Below are positions 34,590-43,795 of a DNA stretch of 64,000 nucleotides, piece by piece. The notes below the pieces were generated by a model. It saw only the letters and a list, made by a program, of their open reading frames with translations. It did no database searches and was not told where the DNA came from. The position numbers were made by a program, and so were the translations under genes. Numbering within the stretch: position 1 is the stretch's first letter; every line of letters begins with the position of its first letter. The stretch comes from JAEXOD01 sp937930275 (GTDB lineage Bacteria > Bacteroidota > Ignavibacteria > Ignavibacteriales > Melioribacteraceae): the NCBI GenBank assembly GCA_036733965.1, contig DAIMZL010000004.1, positions 9,583-73,582 of the forward strand. Direction: 5' to 3'.

Positions 34590-35978
34590 ATGGAATATAG
34601 AATTGAAACAGATACAATGGGAGAAATACAAGTTCCTAATAATATGTACTATGGCGCCCAAACAGCACGAAGTTTAATGAATTTTAAAATAGGAGGAGAA
34701 AGATTTCCGCGTGAGTTAATACGCGCCTTAGGGATTTTGAAAAAAGCGGCTGCTTTAACAAATAACGAATTAGGAACTTTAAGCGATGAAAAAACGCAAT
34801 ATATAGTAAAAGCTGCAGATGAAGTAATTGAAGGTTTGCTTGACGAGCATTTCCCTTTAGTAGTTTGGCAGACCGGAAGCGGTACACAAACCAATATGAA
34901 TGCAAATGAAGTTATCTCCAACCGTGCAATTGAATTAAGCGGAGGTGTTATCGGAAGCAAAAAACCGATACATCCTAACGATGATGTAAATAAAGCTCAA
35001 TCATCTAACGATACATTCCCCACTGCAATGCATATAGCGGCGGTTGAACAGATTTATAATAAATTATTACCGGCTTTAGAAGAGCTGAAAAAATCGTTAG
35101 AGCTGAAATCGGAAGAATTTAAGGATATTATAAAAATAGGAAGAACTCACTTAATGGATGCCGTGCCGTTAACATTAGGCCAAGAATTTAGCGGTTATGT
35201 ACAGATGTTAAAAAACGGAGTTGATAGAATTAACGGTTGTTTACCAAGATTATGTGAACTTGCATTGGGAGGAACTGCAGTAGGAACAGGACTTAATACT
35301 CATCCTAAGTTTGCAGAATTATCGGCAAAAAAAATTGCCGAATTAACCGGAAGACCTTTTGTAAGTGCACCAAATAAATTTGAAGCATTAGCAACACACG
35401 ATGCTCTTGTTGAAACAAGCGGTGTATTAAAAACTTTGGCTGCTTCGCTAATGAAAATAGCCAACGATATTCGCTGGCTTGGCAGCGGACCGCGCTGCGG
35501 AATAGGCGAGTTAATTTTACCGGCAAACGAACCGGGAAGCTCGATAATGCCGGGAAAAGTAAACCCGACACAATCCGAAGCAATGACTATGGTTTGTGCA
35601 CAAGTAATGGGGAATGATGTTGCCGTTAACTTTGGCGGTGCAAGCGGTAATTTTGAATTGAATGTATTTAAACCGGTGATAATATATAATGTACTTCAAT
35701 CTGTAAGGTTACTTGCAGATGCATGCGAAAGCTTTAAGGAGCATTGTGTTGACGGTATTGAAGCTAATACGGTGGCAATTGAAAAGCACTTAAATAATTC
35801 GCTAATGCTTGTTACAGCATTAAATCCCCACATAGGGTACGATAATGCAGCAAAAGTTGCAAAAAAAGCTTATAACGAAAATAAAACATTGGAAGAAGTA
35901 GCTGTTGAGTTGGGTTTGTTAACAAGCGAAAAATTTAGAGAAGTAGTAAGACCGGAAACAATGGTAGGACCTAAATAA
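34590..35978 (+). CDS. fumC: Fumarate hydratase, class II
   Basis: Iron-independent fumarase converting fumarate to malate. The 462-residue protein has the superfamily signature GSSIMPGKVNPTQ with the catalytic serine, TGSGTQTNMNANEVI, KPIHPNDDVNKAQSSNDTFPT in pieces and GRTHLMDAVPLTLGQEF. ATG at 34590 is preferred over the in-frame GTG at 34581 because AAAGG directly abuts that GTG and is well spaced from the ATG. It stands alone, with 137 bp of AT-rich sequence before it. Confidence 0.96.
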   Translation: MEYRIETDTMGEIQVPNNMYYGAQTARSLMNFKIGGERFPRELIRALGILKKAAALTNNELGTLSDEKTQYIVKAADEVIEGLLDEHFPLVVWQTGSGTQTNMNANEVISNRAIELSGGVIGSKKPIHPNDDVNKAQSSNDTFPTAMHIAAVEQIYNKLLPALEELKKSLELKSEEFKDIIKIGRTHLMDAVPLTLGQEFSGYVQMLKNGVDRINGCLPRLCELALGGTAVGTGLNTHPKFAELSAKKIAELTGRPFVSAPNKFEALATHDALVETSGVLKTLAASLMKIANDIRWLGSGPRCGIGELILPANEPGSSIMPGKVNPTQSEAMTMVCAQVMGNDVAVNFGGASGNFELNVFKPVIIYNVLQSVRLLADACESFKEHCVDGIEANTVAIEKHLNNSLMLVTALNPHIGYDNAAKVAKKAYNENKTLEEVAVELGLLTSEKFREVVRPETMVGPK

Positions 35979-36025
35979 ACTTTAAATGCATTTTGGTTGT
36001 TTTTCCATTAAATAGCGAGGTTACA

Positions 36026-36262
36026 ATGAGTAAGGCAAAAATTGCGGATAACAAACCGCATGTTAACGAAGCTAAAGCCGGTGTATATTACTGGTGTGCA
36101 TGCGGAAAATCGAAAAATCAACCGTTTTGTGACGGAAGTCATAAGGGGTCAGAATTCAGTCCGCTTAAAGTTAATTTGACTGAAGATACACAAGTAGCAT
36201 GGTGCATGTGTAAACAGACTTCTACCCCGCCCTTTTGTGACGGAAGCCATAAAAAATTATAA
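36026..36262 (+). CDS. Double CDGSH iron-sulfur domain protein
   Basis: A 78-residue protein with two CDGSH motifs in one chain. Site 1 uses Cys24, Cys26, Cys35 and His39 (CACGKSKNQPFCDGSH); site 2 uses Cys60, Cys62, Cys71 and His75 (CMCKQTSTPPFCDGSH). Each would hold a [2Fe-2S] cluster in the mitoNEET manner, with electron or cluster transfer as the probable role. ATG at 36026 is preferred over an upstream start because GCGAGG at 36015-36020 precedes it. A strong terminator follows. Confidence 0.93.
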   Translation: MSKAKIADNKPHVNEAKAGVYYWCACGKSKNQPFCDGSHKGSEFSPLKVNLTEDTQVAWCMCKQTSTPPFCDGSHKKL

Positions 36263-36263
36263 A

Positions 36264-36297
36264 TTAAATGTTCCTTAATAAGGAACATTTAATTTTT
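36264..36297 (+). terminator. Intrinsic terminator after the CDGSH gene
   Basis: TTAAATGTTCCTT (36264-36276) pairs perfectly over 13 bases with AAGGAACATTTAA (36280-36292), loop AAT, followed by five T residues. A second small hairpin (TACCGTT/AACGGTA, 36317-36336) lies downstream without a T-run. Confidence 0.88.
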
Positions 36298-36403
36298 ATT
36301 ACTGTTTCTATCTTATTACCGTTTTATTTAACGGTAGATATTAAATCTTTTTAAATAAGAGTCTATTTTATATCAAGTATTATAATTTGTAAGGATTTTT
36401 TTT

Positions 36404-37603
36404 ATGAAGAATATTTTAAAAATATTTGTTTTAGTGTTAATTTTATTTGGTAATAGTTTAGCACAAAAAGATAGTTATGTTATACTTGTTTCGTTTGACG
36501 GATTTAGATGGGATTATCTAAATAGGGGGTTAACTCCTAATTTAGATAAAGTTATAGATAACGGAGTACGTGCGTTATCGTTAAGACCATGTTTTCCTTC
36601 AAAAACGTTCCCTAATCACATTTCAATTGCAACGGGAATGTTTCCGCAAAATCACGGAATAATTTCAAATAATTTTGAAAATCCGTTTACAAAAGAAATG
36701 TACGGTATGAGAACTACCGGCAGTAAGTGGTATAACGGGGAGTTTATTTGGGAAACATTGGAAAGAAACGGAATTAAAACCGCAAGTTATTTTTGGCCCG
36801 GAAGCGAAATAACATATAGCGAAAGAAGACCTTCGATGTATAAAAAATATGAACATAAGTTTCCTTATTATAATAGAATAGACTCGGTTATTGCATGGTT
36901 AAGTTTGCCGGAAGAAGAAAGACCGCACTTTTTAACAGTCTATTTTGATGCGACAGATACTTACGGTCATAAGTATGGACCCAATTCCCCTGAAGTAAAC
37001 AGAACGATTCAATCGCTTGATAGCTTATCCGGATATTTTTTAAAACGCTTAGATGAAATTGGCATGGGAGATAAAGTAAACGTTATATTCCTTTCGGATC
37101 ACGGAATGACAGAAATTTGTAGTGATAAATTTATTAATATTGAAGAGATGTTAAAAGAATTTGATGTAGAACTTCAAAATGACGGTCCGGTAATGATGAT
37201 TAGAACAAAACCGGATAATAGAAACAAGGTATATGAATACTTAAAACAACAAAAACATTTTTCGACTTACAAAAAAGAAGAAATGCCGAGTTATTACAAC
37301 TTTAATAAACATCCTTTTATAGACGACTTAATTTTAGTTGCCGATTTAGGGTATTCTTTGTTAGATGATAAGTCAATTAAAAAAGCAGGCGAATACGAAG
37401 GTAAAGGGAATCATGGTTTTGCAAAAGACGAGCTTGATATGCACGGTATTTTTATAGGAAAAGGTCCATCGTTTAAGAACGGATTTAAAACCGGAACCGT
37501 ATGGAATATAGATGTTTATCCGCTTATTTGTAAAATTTTTGGTGTTTTCCCAAGGTTAAATATTGACGGAAATGTCGAACGAATTGAATTTTTGTTAAAA
37601 TAA
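36404..37603 (+). CDS. Secreted NPP-type phosphodiesterase/nucleotide pyrophosphatase
   Basis: Alkaline-phosphatase-fold enzyme of 399 residues with a signal peptide ending near Ala20-Gln21. The first metal site begins SFDGFRWDY (Asp32), the nucleophile is Thr68 in CFPSKTFPNH, and the second metal set lies in YFDATDTYGHKYGP and LSDHGMTE, followed by a late GNHGF. This is the ectonucleotide pyrophosphatase/phosphodiesterase pattern; the natural substrate cannot be read from sequence. AAGGA precedes the ATG. It is 9 bp from the M16 peptidase pair. Confidence 0.9.
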   Translation: MKNILKIFVLVLILFGNSLAQKDSYVILVSFDGFRWDYLNRGLTPNLDKVIDNGVRALSLRPCFPSKTFPNHISIATGMFPQNHGIISNNFENPFTKEMYGMRTTGSKWYNGEFIWETLERNGIKTASYFWPGSEITYSERRPSMYKKYEHKFPYYNRIDSVIAWLSLPEEERPHFLTVYFDATDTYGHKYGPNSPEVNRTIQSLDSLSGYFLKRLDEIGMGDKVNVIFLSDHGMTEICSDKFINIEEMLKEFDVELQNDGPVMMIRTKPDNRNKVYEYLKQQKHFSTYKKEEMPSYYNFNKHPFIDDLILVADLGYSLLDDKSIKKAGEYEGKGNHGFAKDELDMHGIFIGKGPSFKNGFKTGTVWNIDVYPLICKIFGVFPRLNIDGNVERIEFLLK

Positions 37604-37612
37604 AGGAGGATT

Positions 37613-38884
37613 ATGATAGATGTAAATAATTTAATTAAATATAAACTGAACAACGGAATGAATGTGATTTTATATAGCGATAAAAGTTTTCCGGATGTTG
37701 CGGTTAATCTTTGGTATAAAGTGGGTTCAGCCAATGAAAAAAAGGGGGGTACCGGCTTGGCACACCTATGTGAGCATTTAATGTTTCAAGGTTCGGTTAA
37801 TGTACCTAAAGAAGCTCATTTTAAGTATATTGAGGAAATAGGCGGTGTATTGAACGGTTCAACATCACAAGATAGAACGAATTATTACGAAACCGTTCCG
37901 GCAAATAATTTGGAGTTAGCATTATGGCTTGAAAGTGACCGCATGGGACTTTTGCTACCTGCTTTAGATGACGAGAAATTTACAAATCAATTAAATGTGG
38001 TTATTAACGAAAGGAAACAAAGGTATGATAATCAGCCTTACGGTAAATCATGGGAAATAATATTCTCTAATTTGTTTCCCGAAAATCATCCTTATCACAA
38101 TCCGGTTATCGGTTGGCAAGAAGATTTGGATAAAATGACTATTGATGTTGCAAAAGATTTTATTAAAACATATTATTCGCCTAACAACGCAAGTTTGGTA
38201 ATTGCCGGCAATTTTGAAATTGAGGAAGCAAAAAAAATGATAGAAGCGTATTTTGGTGAATTTAAACCAGCAGATATTCCGGCTGTTACATTTCCGGAAT
38301 ACAGCTTAAAAGGAAATAAATCATTAATTTATTACGATGATGTAAAATTACCTGCAGTTTATTATGTATGGCAAGCAGGTAAGGAATTTACCGATGAAGA
38401 TTTTGCCCTAACTTTAGCTGCCGATATATTAGACGAATCCAAAACAAAACATTTATATAAAAAGTTAATATATGACGAAAAGGTAGCTGTAGGGGCTTCA
38501 GTTCTACCTATTTTATTAAAAAATGACGGTTTGTTTATTATTTCGGCAATTGCTCATGATATGGATTCGTTAGATAAAATGAAACAACTTATTTGGGAGG
38601 TAATTGATAATATTAAAAAAGAAAAGTTTAACGATTCGGAAGTAAAAAGATATTTGAATAAGTATAAATCAAGCAAGATTTTCGGATATCAAAAAATTAG
38701 CGGTCTTGCCAATAGAATAAATTTTTACGATAATGTATTGGGAAATCCGGACGGATTTTCGTACGAAGAAAATAAATACAATGAAATAACAGCAGAAATT
38801 GTTAGTAAGTACTTTATTGAGTGTGTCGAAAAACCATATTTTGAATTGACAATTTTACCTAAGGAGGCTAATAATGTTAATTAA
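37613..38884 (+). CDS. M16 family zinc peptidase, catalytic subunit
   Basis: Metallopeptidase of 423 residues. The inverted zinc motif HxxEH is present as His51, Glu54, His55 (AHLCEHLMF), with downstream acidic residues in NVVINERKQRYDNQPYG, and GWQEDLDKM further on. No signal peptide is visible, so it may be cytosolic or exported by another route. It pairs with the inactive homologue encoded next, overlapping by 11 bp, as in two-subunit M16B enzymes. AAGGAGG precedes the ATG. Confidence 0.93.
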   Translation: MIDVNNLIKYKLNNGMNVILYSDKSFPDVAVNLWYKVGSANEKKGGTGLAHLCEHLMFQGSVNVPKEAHFKYIEEIGGVLNGSTSQDRTNYYETVPANNLELALWLESDRMGLLLPALDDEKFTNQLNVVINERKQRYDNQPYGKSWEIIFSNLFPENHPYHNPVIGWQEDLDKMTIDVAKDFIKTYYSPNNASLVIAGNFEIEEAKKMIEAYFGEFKPADIPAVTFPEYSLKGNKSLIYYDDVKLPAVYYVWQAGKEFTDEDFALTLAADILDESKTKHLYKKLIYDEKVAVGASVLPILLKNDGLFIISAIAHDMDSLDKMKQLIWEVIDNIKKEKFNDSEVKRYLNKYKSSKIFGYQKISGLANRINFYDNVLGNPDGFSYEENKYNEITAEIVSKYFIECVEKPYFELTILPKEANNVN

Positions 38885-40229
38885 TAGAGCAGTAAAGCCG
38901 AAACCTAAAGAAAAAGTTGATTTTACCACACCAAAAATAAATTACGGTAATGTAGAAAATATTGAATACTATCATATTGAAAAGAATAACTTTCCTATTA
39001 TAAATTTAATTTCTCTTTTGGATTTTGGATATCGTTTAGATAAACCCGGTAAAAGAGGATTAACATATTTAGCTTCAAAAATGCTTTCTAAAGGAGCAGG
39101 AAAATATAATTCTCTTGAGCTTAACGAAAGATTTCAGTATTTAGGATTAAATGTTTCAAGCGGAATTACCGAGGATAATTTTTCAAGTTTTATGCAAAGT
39201 TTAACCGAAAACTTTGAAGAAGCATTTTCGTTAATTGCAGATATAATATATAGACCTCACTTAAAAGAAGTTGATTTTATTCCTGAGAAAAAGAACTTAA
39301 TTTCTGTTTTGCAGCATGCTAAAACAGATCCTAATACTATTTTATATTTTGCCTCAAATAAGGTTTTTGGGCATGCCACTTCAATTCAAGAGCCATATTT
39401 TGGATATATAGAAGAAGTTGAGAATATTACAATAGATGATATTAGGACTTATTATAACGAAATTATAAAAAATAGTAAACTTACTTTATTTTTTACAGGG
39501 AATATTACTACTGACGAAATTGAAAGATTAATTAAAAAATATCTGCAACCACGAAATACTTTTTTATTAAAGCCGGAAACGTTTTTTAACAAGCAGCCGT
39601 TAGTAAAAAATCTTTATTATGTGGATTTGTCGGGTAAACCGCAAACATTAATAGGACTTGCGCAAAAACTCGATCACTATAAAAAAATAGATAAATTTAG
39701 TTTGGAAATAGCAATAAATATACTGGGTGGAAGCTTTACAAGTAGGCTAAATTCTAATTTAAGGGAAGATAAAGGGTTTACCTACGGAATATCATCGTAT
39801 TTAAATTATCATATTGATATAGGATTTGTAAAAATATCAACTTCGGTTGATGCGGAAAATTCCGTTAATGCTGTTAAAGAGATATATAAAGAAATTGATA
39901 AGCTTTGTGAAGGTATTACCGAAGAAGAAGTTAATTTTGCGAAAGAAAATATTATTAATACATTTCCGATGTCATTTGTAACATACCACAGCATTAATTC
40001 TCATTTAAAAAACTCAATAGTACTTGGAAATCCGTTAAACTATTGGGAAAATTATAGAGACGAGATTAGAAACAGAAGCATTGAGCAGATTACTGATGTT
40101 ATAAGAAAAACATTTAACACAAAAACAATAGCGACTGTATTAGTAGGAGATAGAAGCAAATTTGAAATTTCAGAAAACGGATTTTTTGGTAAAATAAATA
40201 AACTTGATATAAACGGCAATATTATTTAA
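38874..40229 (+). CDS. M16 family peptidase-like, non-catalytic partner subunit
   Basis: A 451-residue homologue of the previous gene. The position of HxxEH is occupied by TYLASKML, so it lacks zinc ligands, but it keeps the second-half features, including GGSFTSRLNSNLREDKGFTYG, which binds substrate in known M16B partner subunits. AAGGAGG at 38861-38867 precedes the ATG at 38874. A terminator for this operon lies inside the opposing gene downstream. Confidence 0.92.
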   Translation: MLINRAVKPKPKEKVDFTTPKINYGNVENIEYYHIEKNNFPIINLISLLDFGYRLDKPGKRGLTYLASKMLSKGAGKYNSLELNERFQYLGLNVSSGITEDNFSSFMQSLTENFEEAFSLIADIIYRPHLKEVDFIPEKKNLISVLQHAKTDPNTILYFASNKVFGHATSIQEPYFGYIEEVENITIDDIRTYYNEIIKNSKLTLFFTGNITTDEIERLIKKYLQPRNTFLLKPETFFNKQPLVKNLYYVDLSGKPQTLIGLAQKLDHYKKIDKFSLEIAINILGGSFTSRLNSNLREDKGFTYGISSYLNYHIDIGFVKISTSVDAENSVNAVKEIYKEIDKLCEGITEEEVNFAKENIINTFPMSFVTYHSINSHLKNSIVLGNPLNYWENYRDEIRNRSIEQITDVIRKTFNTKTIATVLVGDRSKFEISENGFFGKINKLDINGNII

Positions 40230-41230
40230 TTATCGGTTTCATAAAGCTTTGAAGGGGGAATTATTCTATTCCCCTTTTTCTTCAACCTTAACAGTTCGTT
40301 TTTAATACTACTAAATTGTGAAGTATTAAAGAAAAAGTATTTTTTAGTATTCTCGGTTTTTTCGGCATAAAATCGGAATAATGAAACTAACTCTGCCGGT
40401 TCTCTATCTCCTAAATTAATCATATCGGAAATTTTTTTCATAATAAAGCCGTCAGGTGTATTTTTAACAATAACTTTGAATTTAGGAGATTTATAAAAAT
40501 CCGATTTATCATTAATTACAATAAAGTTTGTTAAAGAGTATTTCCTAAAAGTGTAAGATAAGGATTTGATTATTTTTTCGGGGTGTTGATCTTCATCCAT
40601 AATATAAAGAGGGTCATCAATTCCGTCATCAATTTTAATTGCATAGTATTTACCGTGTTTGGTTATTTTATCTAACAACTCCTCATTAGCTTGTGAAGGT
40701 ATAACGGTAAAACAAATATCAGCCGGAACATCTAAAAAACTATCAAATTCGTCCAAACTTAAATCGTCTAATCCGTCAACAATTACGGCAAATCGGTTTT
40801 CGGTTCTTAAAAATTTTTCGTTATATATAAACTTGGCAGTAAATAATATATTCCCTTCGCTTTCCAAAGTAACTTCGGTATTTTTATTGATGATTAATTC
40901 TTTGCTTTTAATCATTATTCCGTTGTAATAAAGTAATTCGTTTAGGGATGAGATAAATTCTACCATTCTTAGATCGCTTGGCGTATCAATTAAGTAAGAT
41001 ATTACGGCAGTATCAACATCTTTAACTTTTATTTTCTTTTCTTTTATATGATCGTCTGTAATTCCGTAATCGTTTAAACATCTAAAAAAAATTCTATTTA
41101 CCTCGTTAGGATAAAATGATCTTACTGTTACTTTTTTTTCGGTAAATGTGGATCTTACAATAATATCCAATAATAACAAAATGAATGTTGCAATAAATAG
41201 ATATATAACTATTTTTCTTTTTTTATACAT
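40226..41230 (-). CDS. Membrane-anchored protein with a divergent polysaccharide deacetylase-like domain
   Basis: A 334-residue protein with one N-terminal membrane segment (about 7-27). From about residue 140 it resembles the divergent deacetylase (COG2861/YibQ) fold: RFAVIVDGLDD then VPADICFTVIPSQ and HGKYYAIKID. The usual second Asp and the downstream His residues of active enzymes are not conserved (VDGLDD, and no HLPMEP block), so catalysis is doubtful. It is the last gene of a minus-strand operon. Assignment to this family is by pattern and is moderately sure. Confidence 0.6.
   Translation of the reverse strand: MYKKRKIVIYLFIATFILLLLDIIVRSTFTEKKVTVRSFYPNEVNRIFFRCLNDYGITDDHIKEKKIKVKDVDTAVISYLIDTPSDLRMVEFISSLNELLYYNGIMIKSKELIINKNTEVTLESEGNILFTAKFIYNEKFLRTENRFAVIVDGLDDLSLDEFDSFLDVPADICFTVIPSQANEELLDKITKHGKYYAIKIDDGIDDPLYIMDEDQHPEKIIKSLSYTFRKYSLTNFIVINDKSDFYKSPKFKVIVKNTPDGFIMKKISDMINLGDREPAELVSLFRFYAEKTENTKKYFFFNTSQFSSIKNELLRLKKKGNRIIPPSKLYETDN
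40251..40279 (+). terminator. Terminator of the M16 operon located inside the opposing coding region
   Basis: GAAGGGGGAA (40251-40260) pairs with TTCCCCTTTT (40269-40278) with an eight-base loop and a run of T residues on the + strand only. It lies in the 3-prime coding part of the convergent gene at 40226-41230. The opposite strand has no T-run, so the signal acts in one direction. Confidence 0.65.
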
Positions 41231-41233
41231 ATT

Positions 41234-42016
41234 TTACTGATCTTTAAAATTTGGTTTTCTTTTTTCCAAAAAGGCTGCAGTACCTTCATCAAAATCATTT
41301 GAATTTACTGCATTAAAAAACTGATTAGATTCAATCTTTAATCCGTTATTAAATGAATCTTTATTGAATGAAAAAATAGAATTAAGTGCTGCAGAAATTG
41401 CAATTTGACTTTTTGAAGAAACTAACTCGGCAAATTCCAACGATTTGTTCATCAGTTTAGATAAAGGGTAAATTTTATTAACAATACCAAGTCTATATGC
41501 CTCTTCCGCATCTATAAAACTACCGGTTAAAATTAATTCTGCTGCACGATTTTTATTTATTAATTCAGTCAGTCGTTGAGTTCCTCCGTATCCCGGAATA
41601 ACGCCTAAATTTATCTCGGGAAGTCCAAATTTTGCGTTTTCTGAAGCAAATCGTAAATGACAAGCTAAGGCCAATTCAAATCCTCCGCCCAACGCATATC
41701 CGTTAATTGCTGCAATAATCGGTTTATTAAAAGTTGAAATTCTATTAAAAACGTCTTGTCCAAATTTAGAAAACCTATCGGCATTTGTTTTCTCCATGTT
41801 TTTTAATTCGCCGATATCCGCTCCTGCCGCAAATGCTTTTTCACCCGAACCTGTAATAATTAAACATTTAATATCTCTATTGTTTTCGGTTGCATCTAAA
41901 ACCGAATTTAGTTCGGTTAAAAGATCGATATTTAATGCGTTTAGTTTATCCGGACGGTTTAACGTCACAATTTCAATTAAATTAACCGTTTGTACTGTTA
42001 TAAACGAAAACTCCAT
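41234..42016 (-). CDS. Enoyl-CoA hydratase/isomerase family (crotonase)
   Basis: Crotonase-fold enzyme of 260 residues. It has the oxyanion-hole segment AAGADIGEL, the GGGFELALACHL helix with catalytic Glu114 and PEINLGVIPGYGGTQRL with Glu134; both glutamates of true enoyl-CoA hydratases are present. It probably hydrates trans-2-enoyl-CoA in fatty-acid or related degradation; the exact substrate is unknown. An AGAGG site precedes the ATG. No other beta-oxidation genes lie nearby. Confidence 0.9.
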   Translation of the reverse strand: MEFSFITVQTVNLIEIVTLNRPDKLNALNIDLLTELNSVLDATENNRDIKCLIITGSGEKAFAAGADIGELKNMEKTNADRFSKFGQDVFNRISTFNKPIIAAINGYALGGGFELALACHLRFASENAKFGLPEINLGVIPGYGGTQRLTELINKNRAAELILTGSFIDAEEAYRLGIVNKIYPLSKLMNKSLEFAELVSSKSQIAISAALNSIFSFNKDSFNNGLKIESNQFFNAVNSNDFDEGTAAFLEKRKPNFKDQ

Positions 42017-42028
42017 TTTAACCTCTAA

Positions 42029-42607
42029 TTAAATTGTTGCAAAAATGGGTATTCTTAAGGATAAATCGAATGAAACATATTGTGCCGAAGGAACATGATT
42101 GTATTTTGCCATAACATCCAGCATAAACATAGAAAAACCAATACCAGCATGAAATCCAAAATTCAATTTTCGTTCGGTAAAGCTCGATTTGTCAACGCCT
42201 GTTTTAAAATAATTAAAAGTTTGTAAGTAATTTGCCGTTACTCCCATTTCCAAAACAGGCATTAATAAAACCATTGTATCGGAAATAGGCTCTAAATATA
42301 ATCTAACACCGGGACTAAGAGAATATAAATTTGTGGAAATACTGCTTAAATCACTGATTTTATAAAAAGACTGTTTACCCGGAAAATGCTGATAACCCGC
42401 TTTGGCGTAAAAAAAGACAGGCAAAAAACTAATATCCGTGTATGATAATTCTACCTCTAAACCCATTCCTATTGTTCTTTTTTCGGAAAATTCGGCAACG
42501 GGAATTCTTGGTCCAATACCTACAGACATAAATAATCCTCGGGCATTACTTTGAGCATTAACAAGAATATTAGCCGTAATTAATATAAAAAGTATCTTTT
42601 TAATCAT
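42029..42607 (-). CDS. Predicted outer-membrane beta-barrel-like protein
   Basis: A 192-residue exported protein of unknown function. It has a signal peptide (MIKKILFILITANILVNAQS) and alternating aromatic/hydrophobic strands such as GMGLEVELSYTDISFLPVFF and LSPGVRLYLEP, which suggests a small beta barrel or barrel-like periplasmic protein. It ends with a hydrophobic-aromatic strand (YVSFDLSLRIPIFATI), typical of barrels handled by the Bam machinery. No named family is recognised. It lies 12 bp before the crotonase gene. Confidence 0.7.
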   Translation of the reverse strand: MIKKILFILITANILVNAQSNARGLFMSVGIGPRIPVAEFSEKRTIGMGLEVELSYTDISFLPVFFYAKAGYQHFPGKQSFYKISDLSSISTNLYSLSPGVRLYLEPISDTMVLLMPVLEMGVTANYLQTFNYFKTGVDKSSFTERKLNFGFHAGIGFSMFMLDVMAKYNHVPSAQYVSFDLSLRIPIFATI

Positions 42608-42608
42608 C

Positions 42609-43052
42609 TTATTTAAAAATAGTTTTTGTTAGTTTATGTCTGTAAGTAAACATTAAATATAATAAAAAATATATAAAAGGGAAACCCAAATATCCAATTA
42701 TTCCCAAAGGAGGCTTAAATTCAACAAAATCGGTCATAATTGTTCCCGCCTCTGTTTCTTCAAATAAATGACTATGATGCCAAAAACCGAACAATCCTTT
42801 AATCTGAAAGTCTTTTATTAAATAAGGAGGTTTACACTCGCTTATATTTACAATCCATTTATTAGTAAATATTAAAAATTTAATTTCCAACGAAATTATC
42901 GAGCCTTTAACTAAAGGTAAATCACTAATACTTAAAATTTTAATTTTTACATATTTGGGCGTAATAAGTGTTAAATTATTCGTGTTCCTGTGAAATTCAA
43001 AAAGTTTAATAATGCTTGTTTTAATCAAAACCGATTTTTTGAACTTCAGCAT
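42609..43052 (-). CDS. SRPBCC family protein
   Basis: A 147-residue protein with the START/Bet v 1 helix-grip pattern seen in the COG4276 type: an initial FKKSVLIKTSIIKLFEFHRN, the central QIKGLFGFWHHSHLFEETE and TIMTDFVEFKPPLG, and a C-terminal hydrophobic helix. Such proteins bind hydrophobic ligands in a cavity; no specific ligand can be named. One base separates its start from the truA stop, and its stop is one base from the next gene, so it belongs to the same operon. Confidence 0.75.
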   Translation of the reverse strand: MLKFKKSVLIKTSIIKLFEFHRNTNNLTLITPKYVKIKILSISDLPLVKGSIISLEIKFLIFTNKWIVNISECKPPYLIKDFQIKGLFGFWHHSHLFEETEAGTIMTDFVEFKPPLGIIGYLGFPFIYFLLYLMFTYRHKLTKTIFK

Positions 43053-43053
43053 C

Positions 43054-43791
43054 TTAATACTTTATCTTATATAAAAACAATCCTTTTGCGGGAACGGCTT
43101 CGCCGGCAAAAATTCTATTTTTAAGTTTTATAATATTTGCAATTCCGTCTTTTTCTTCATTTTGCATACATCGCAAAATAGTCCCTACGGTTGTACGAAC
43201 CATACCATGTAAATATCTATCTGCCTCAATTAAAAACATGGTTTTATTCCCCAGTTTTTTCCACACTGCATTAGTTACCGTACAAAAGTTGTGATTTGTA
43301 TCGGTATTACGTTTTGAAAATGATGTATAATCAAAACGACCTATTAATGCTCGGCTTATATTATTAAGTTCTTCTATAGAGTATTCTGAAATTTTAGGAT
43401 AGTAATATGCAAAATTGTTGTAAAAAGGATCTTTTTCGGTTAAGAATAGATAGATATAACTTCTACTTTTTGCATCAAAACGAGAATGGAAATTATTATC
43501 AACAATCTCAATATTTTTAATTGCAATATCGTTAGGCAATAAACTATTTAGCGAATACCGAAATTTATTCACATTTTCAATAATATTATCCGTTCTAAAA
43601 TTAGCTACTTGACCAATTGCATTTACACCCGTATCGGTTCTTCCGGCACCAATTAAATTTACTTTTTCTTTAAGTAAAATTTCAATTGTGTTAATAATTT
43701 TTTCTTGTACCGTAACTGCATTTTTTTGTTGCTGCCAACCGGCGTATTTGCTACCGTTATAACTAATTGTAAGTTTATAATTGTTATTCAT
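43054..43791 (-). CDS. truA: tRNA pseudouridine(38-40) synthase
   Basis: Modifies uridines 38-40 in the anticodon stem of many tRNAs. The protein of 245 residues has YNGSKYAGWQQQ, the catalytic Asp in AGRTDTGVNAIGQVANF, FHSRFDAKSRSYIYLF and LHGMVRTTVGTI, all TruA landmarks. ATG at 43791 is preferred over the in-frame TTG at 43794, which lies one base from the stop of the upstream gene. No Shine-Dalgarno site; coupling to the upstream gene is likely. Confidence 0.96.
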   Translation of the reverse strand: MNNNYKLTISYNGSKYAGWQQQKNAVTVQEKIINTIEILLKEKVNLIGAGRTDTGVNAIGQVANFRTDNIIENVNKFRYSLNSLLPNDIAIKNIEIVDNNFHSRFDAKSRSYIYLFLTEKDPFYNNFAYYYPKISEYSIEELNNISRALIGRFDYTSFSKRNTDTNHNFCTVTNAVWKKLGNKTMFLIEADRYLHGMVRTTVGTILRCMQNEEKDGIANIIKLKNRIFAGEAVPAKGLFLYKIKY

Positions 43792-43795
43792 CAAT

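Noticed and set aside
36381..36386. TATAAT before the phosphodiesterase gene as a promoter
   Set aside because: No -35 element at a suitable distance, and the start would fall within the Shine-Dalgarno site.
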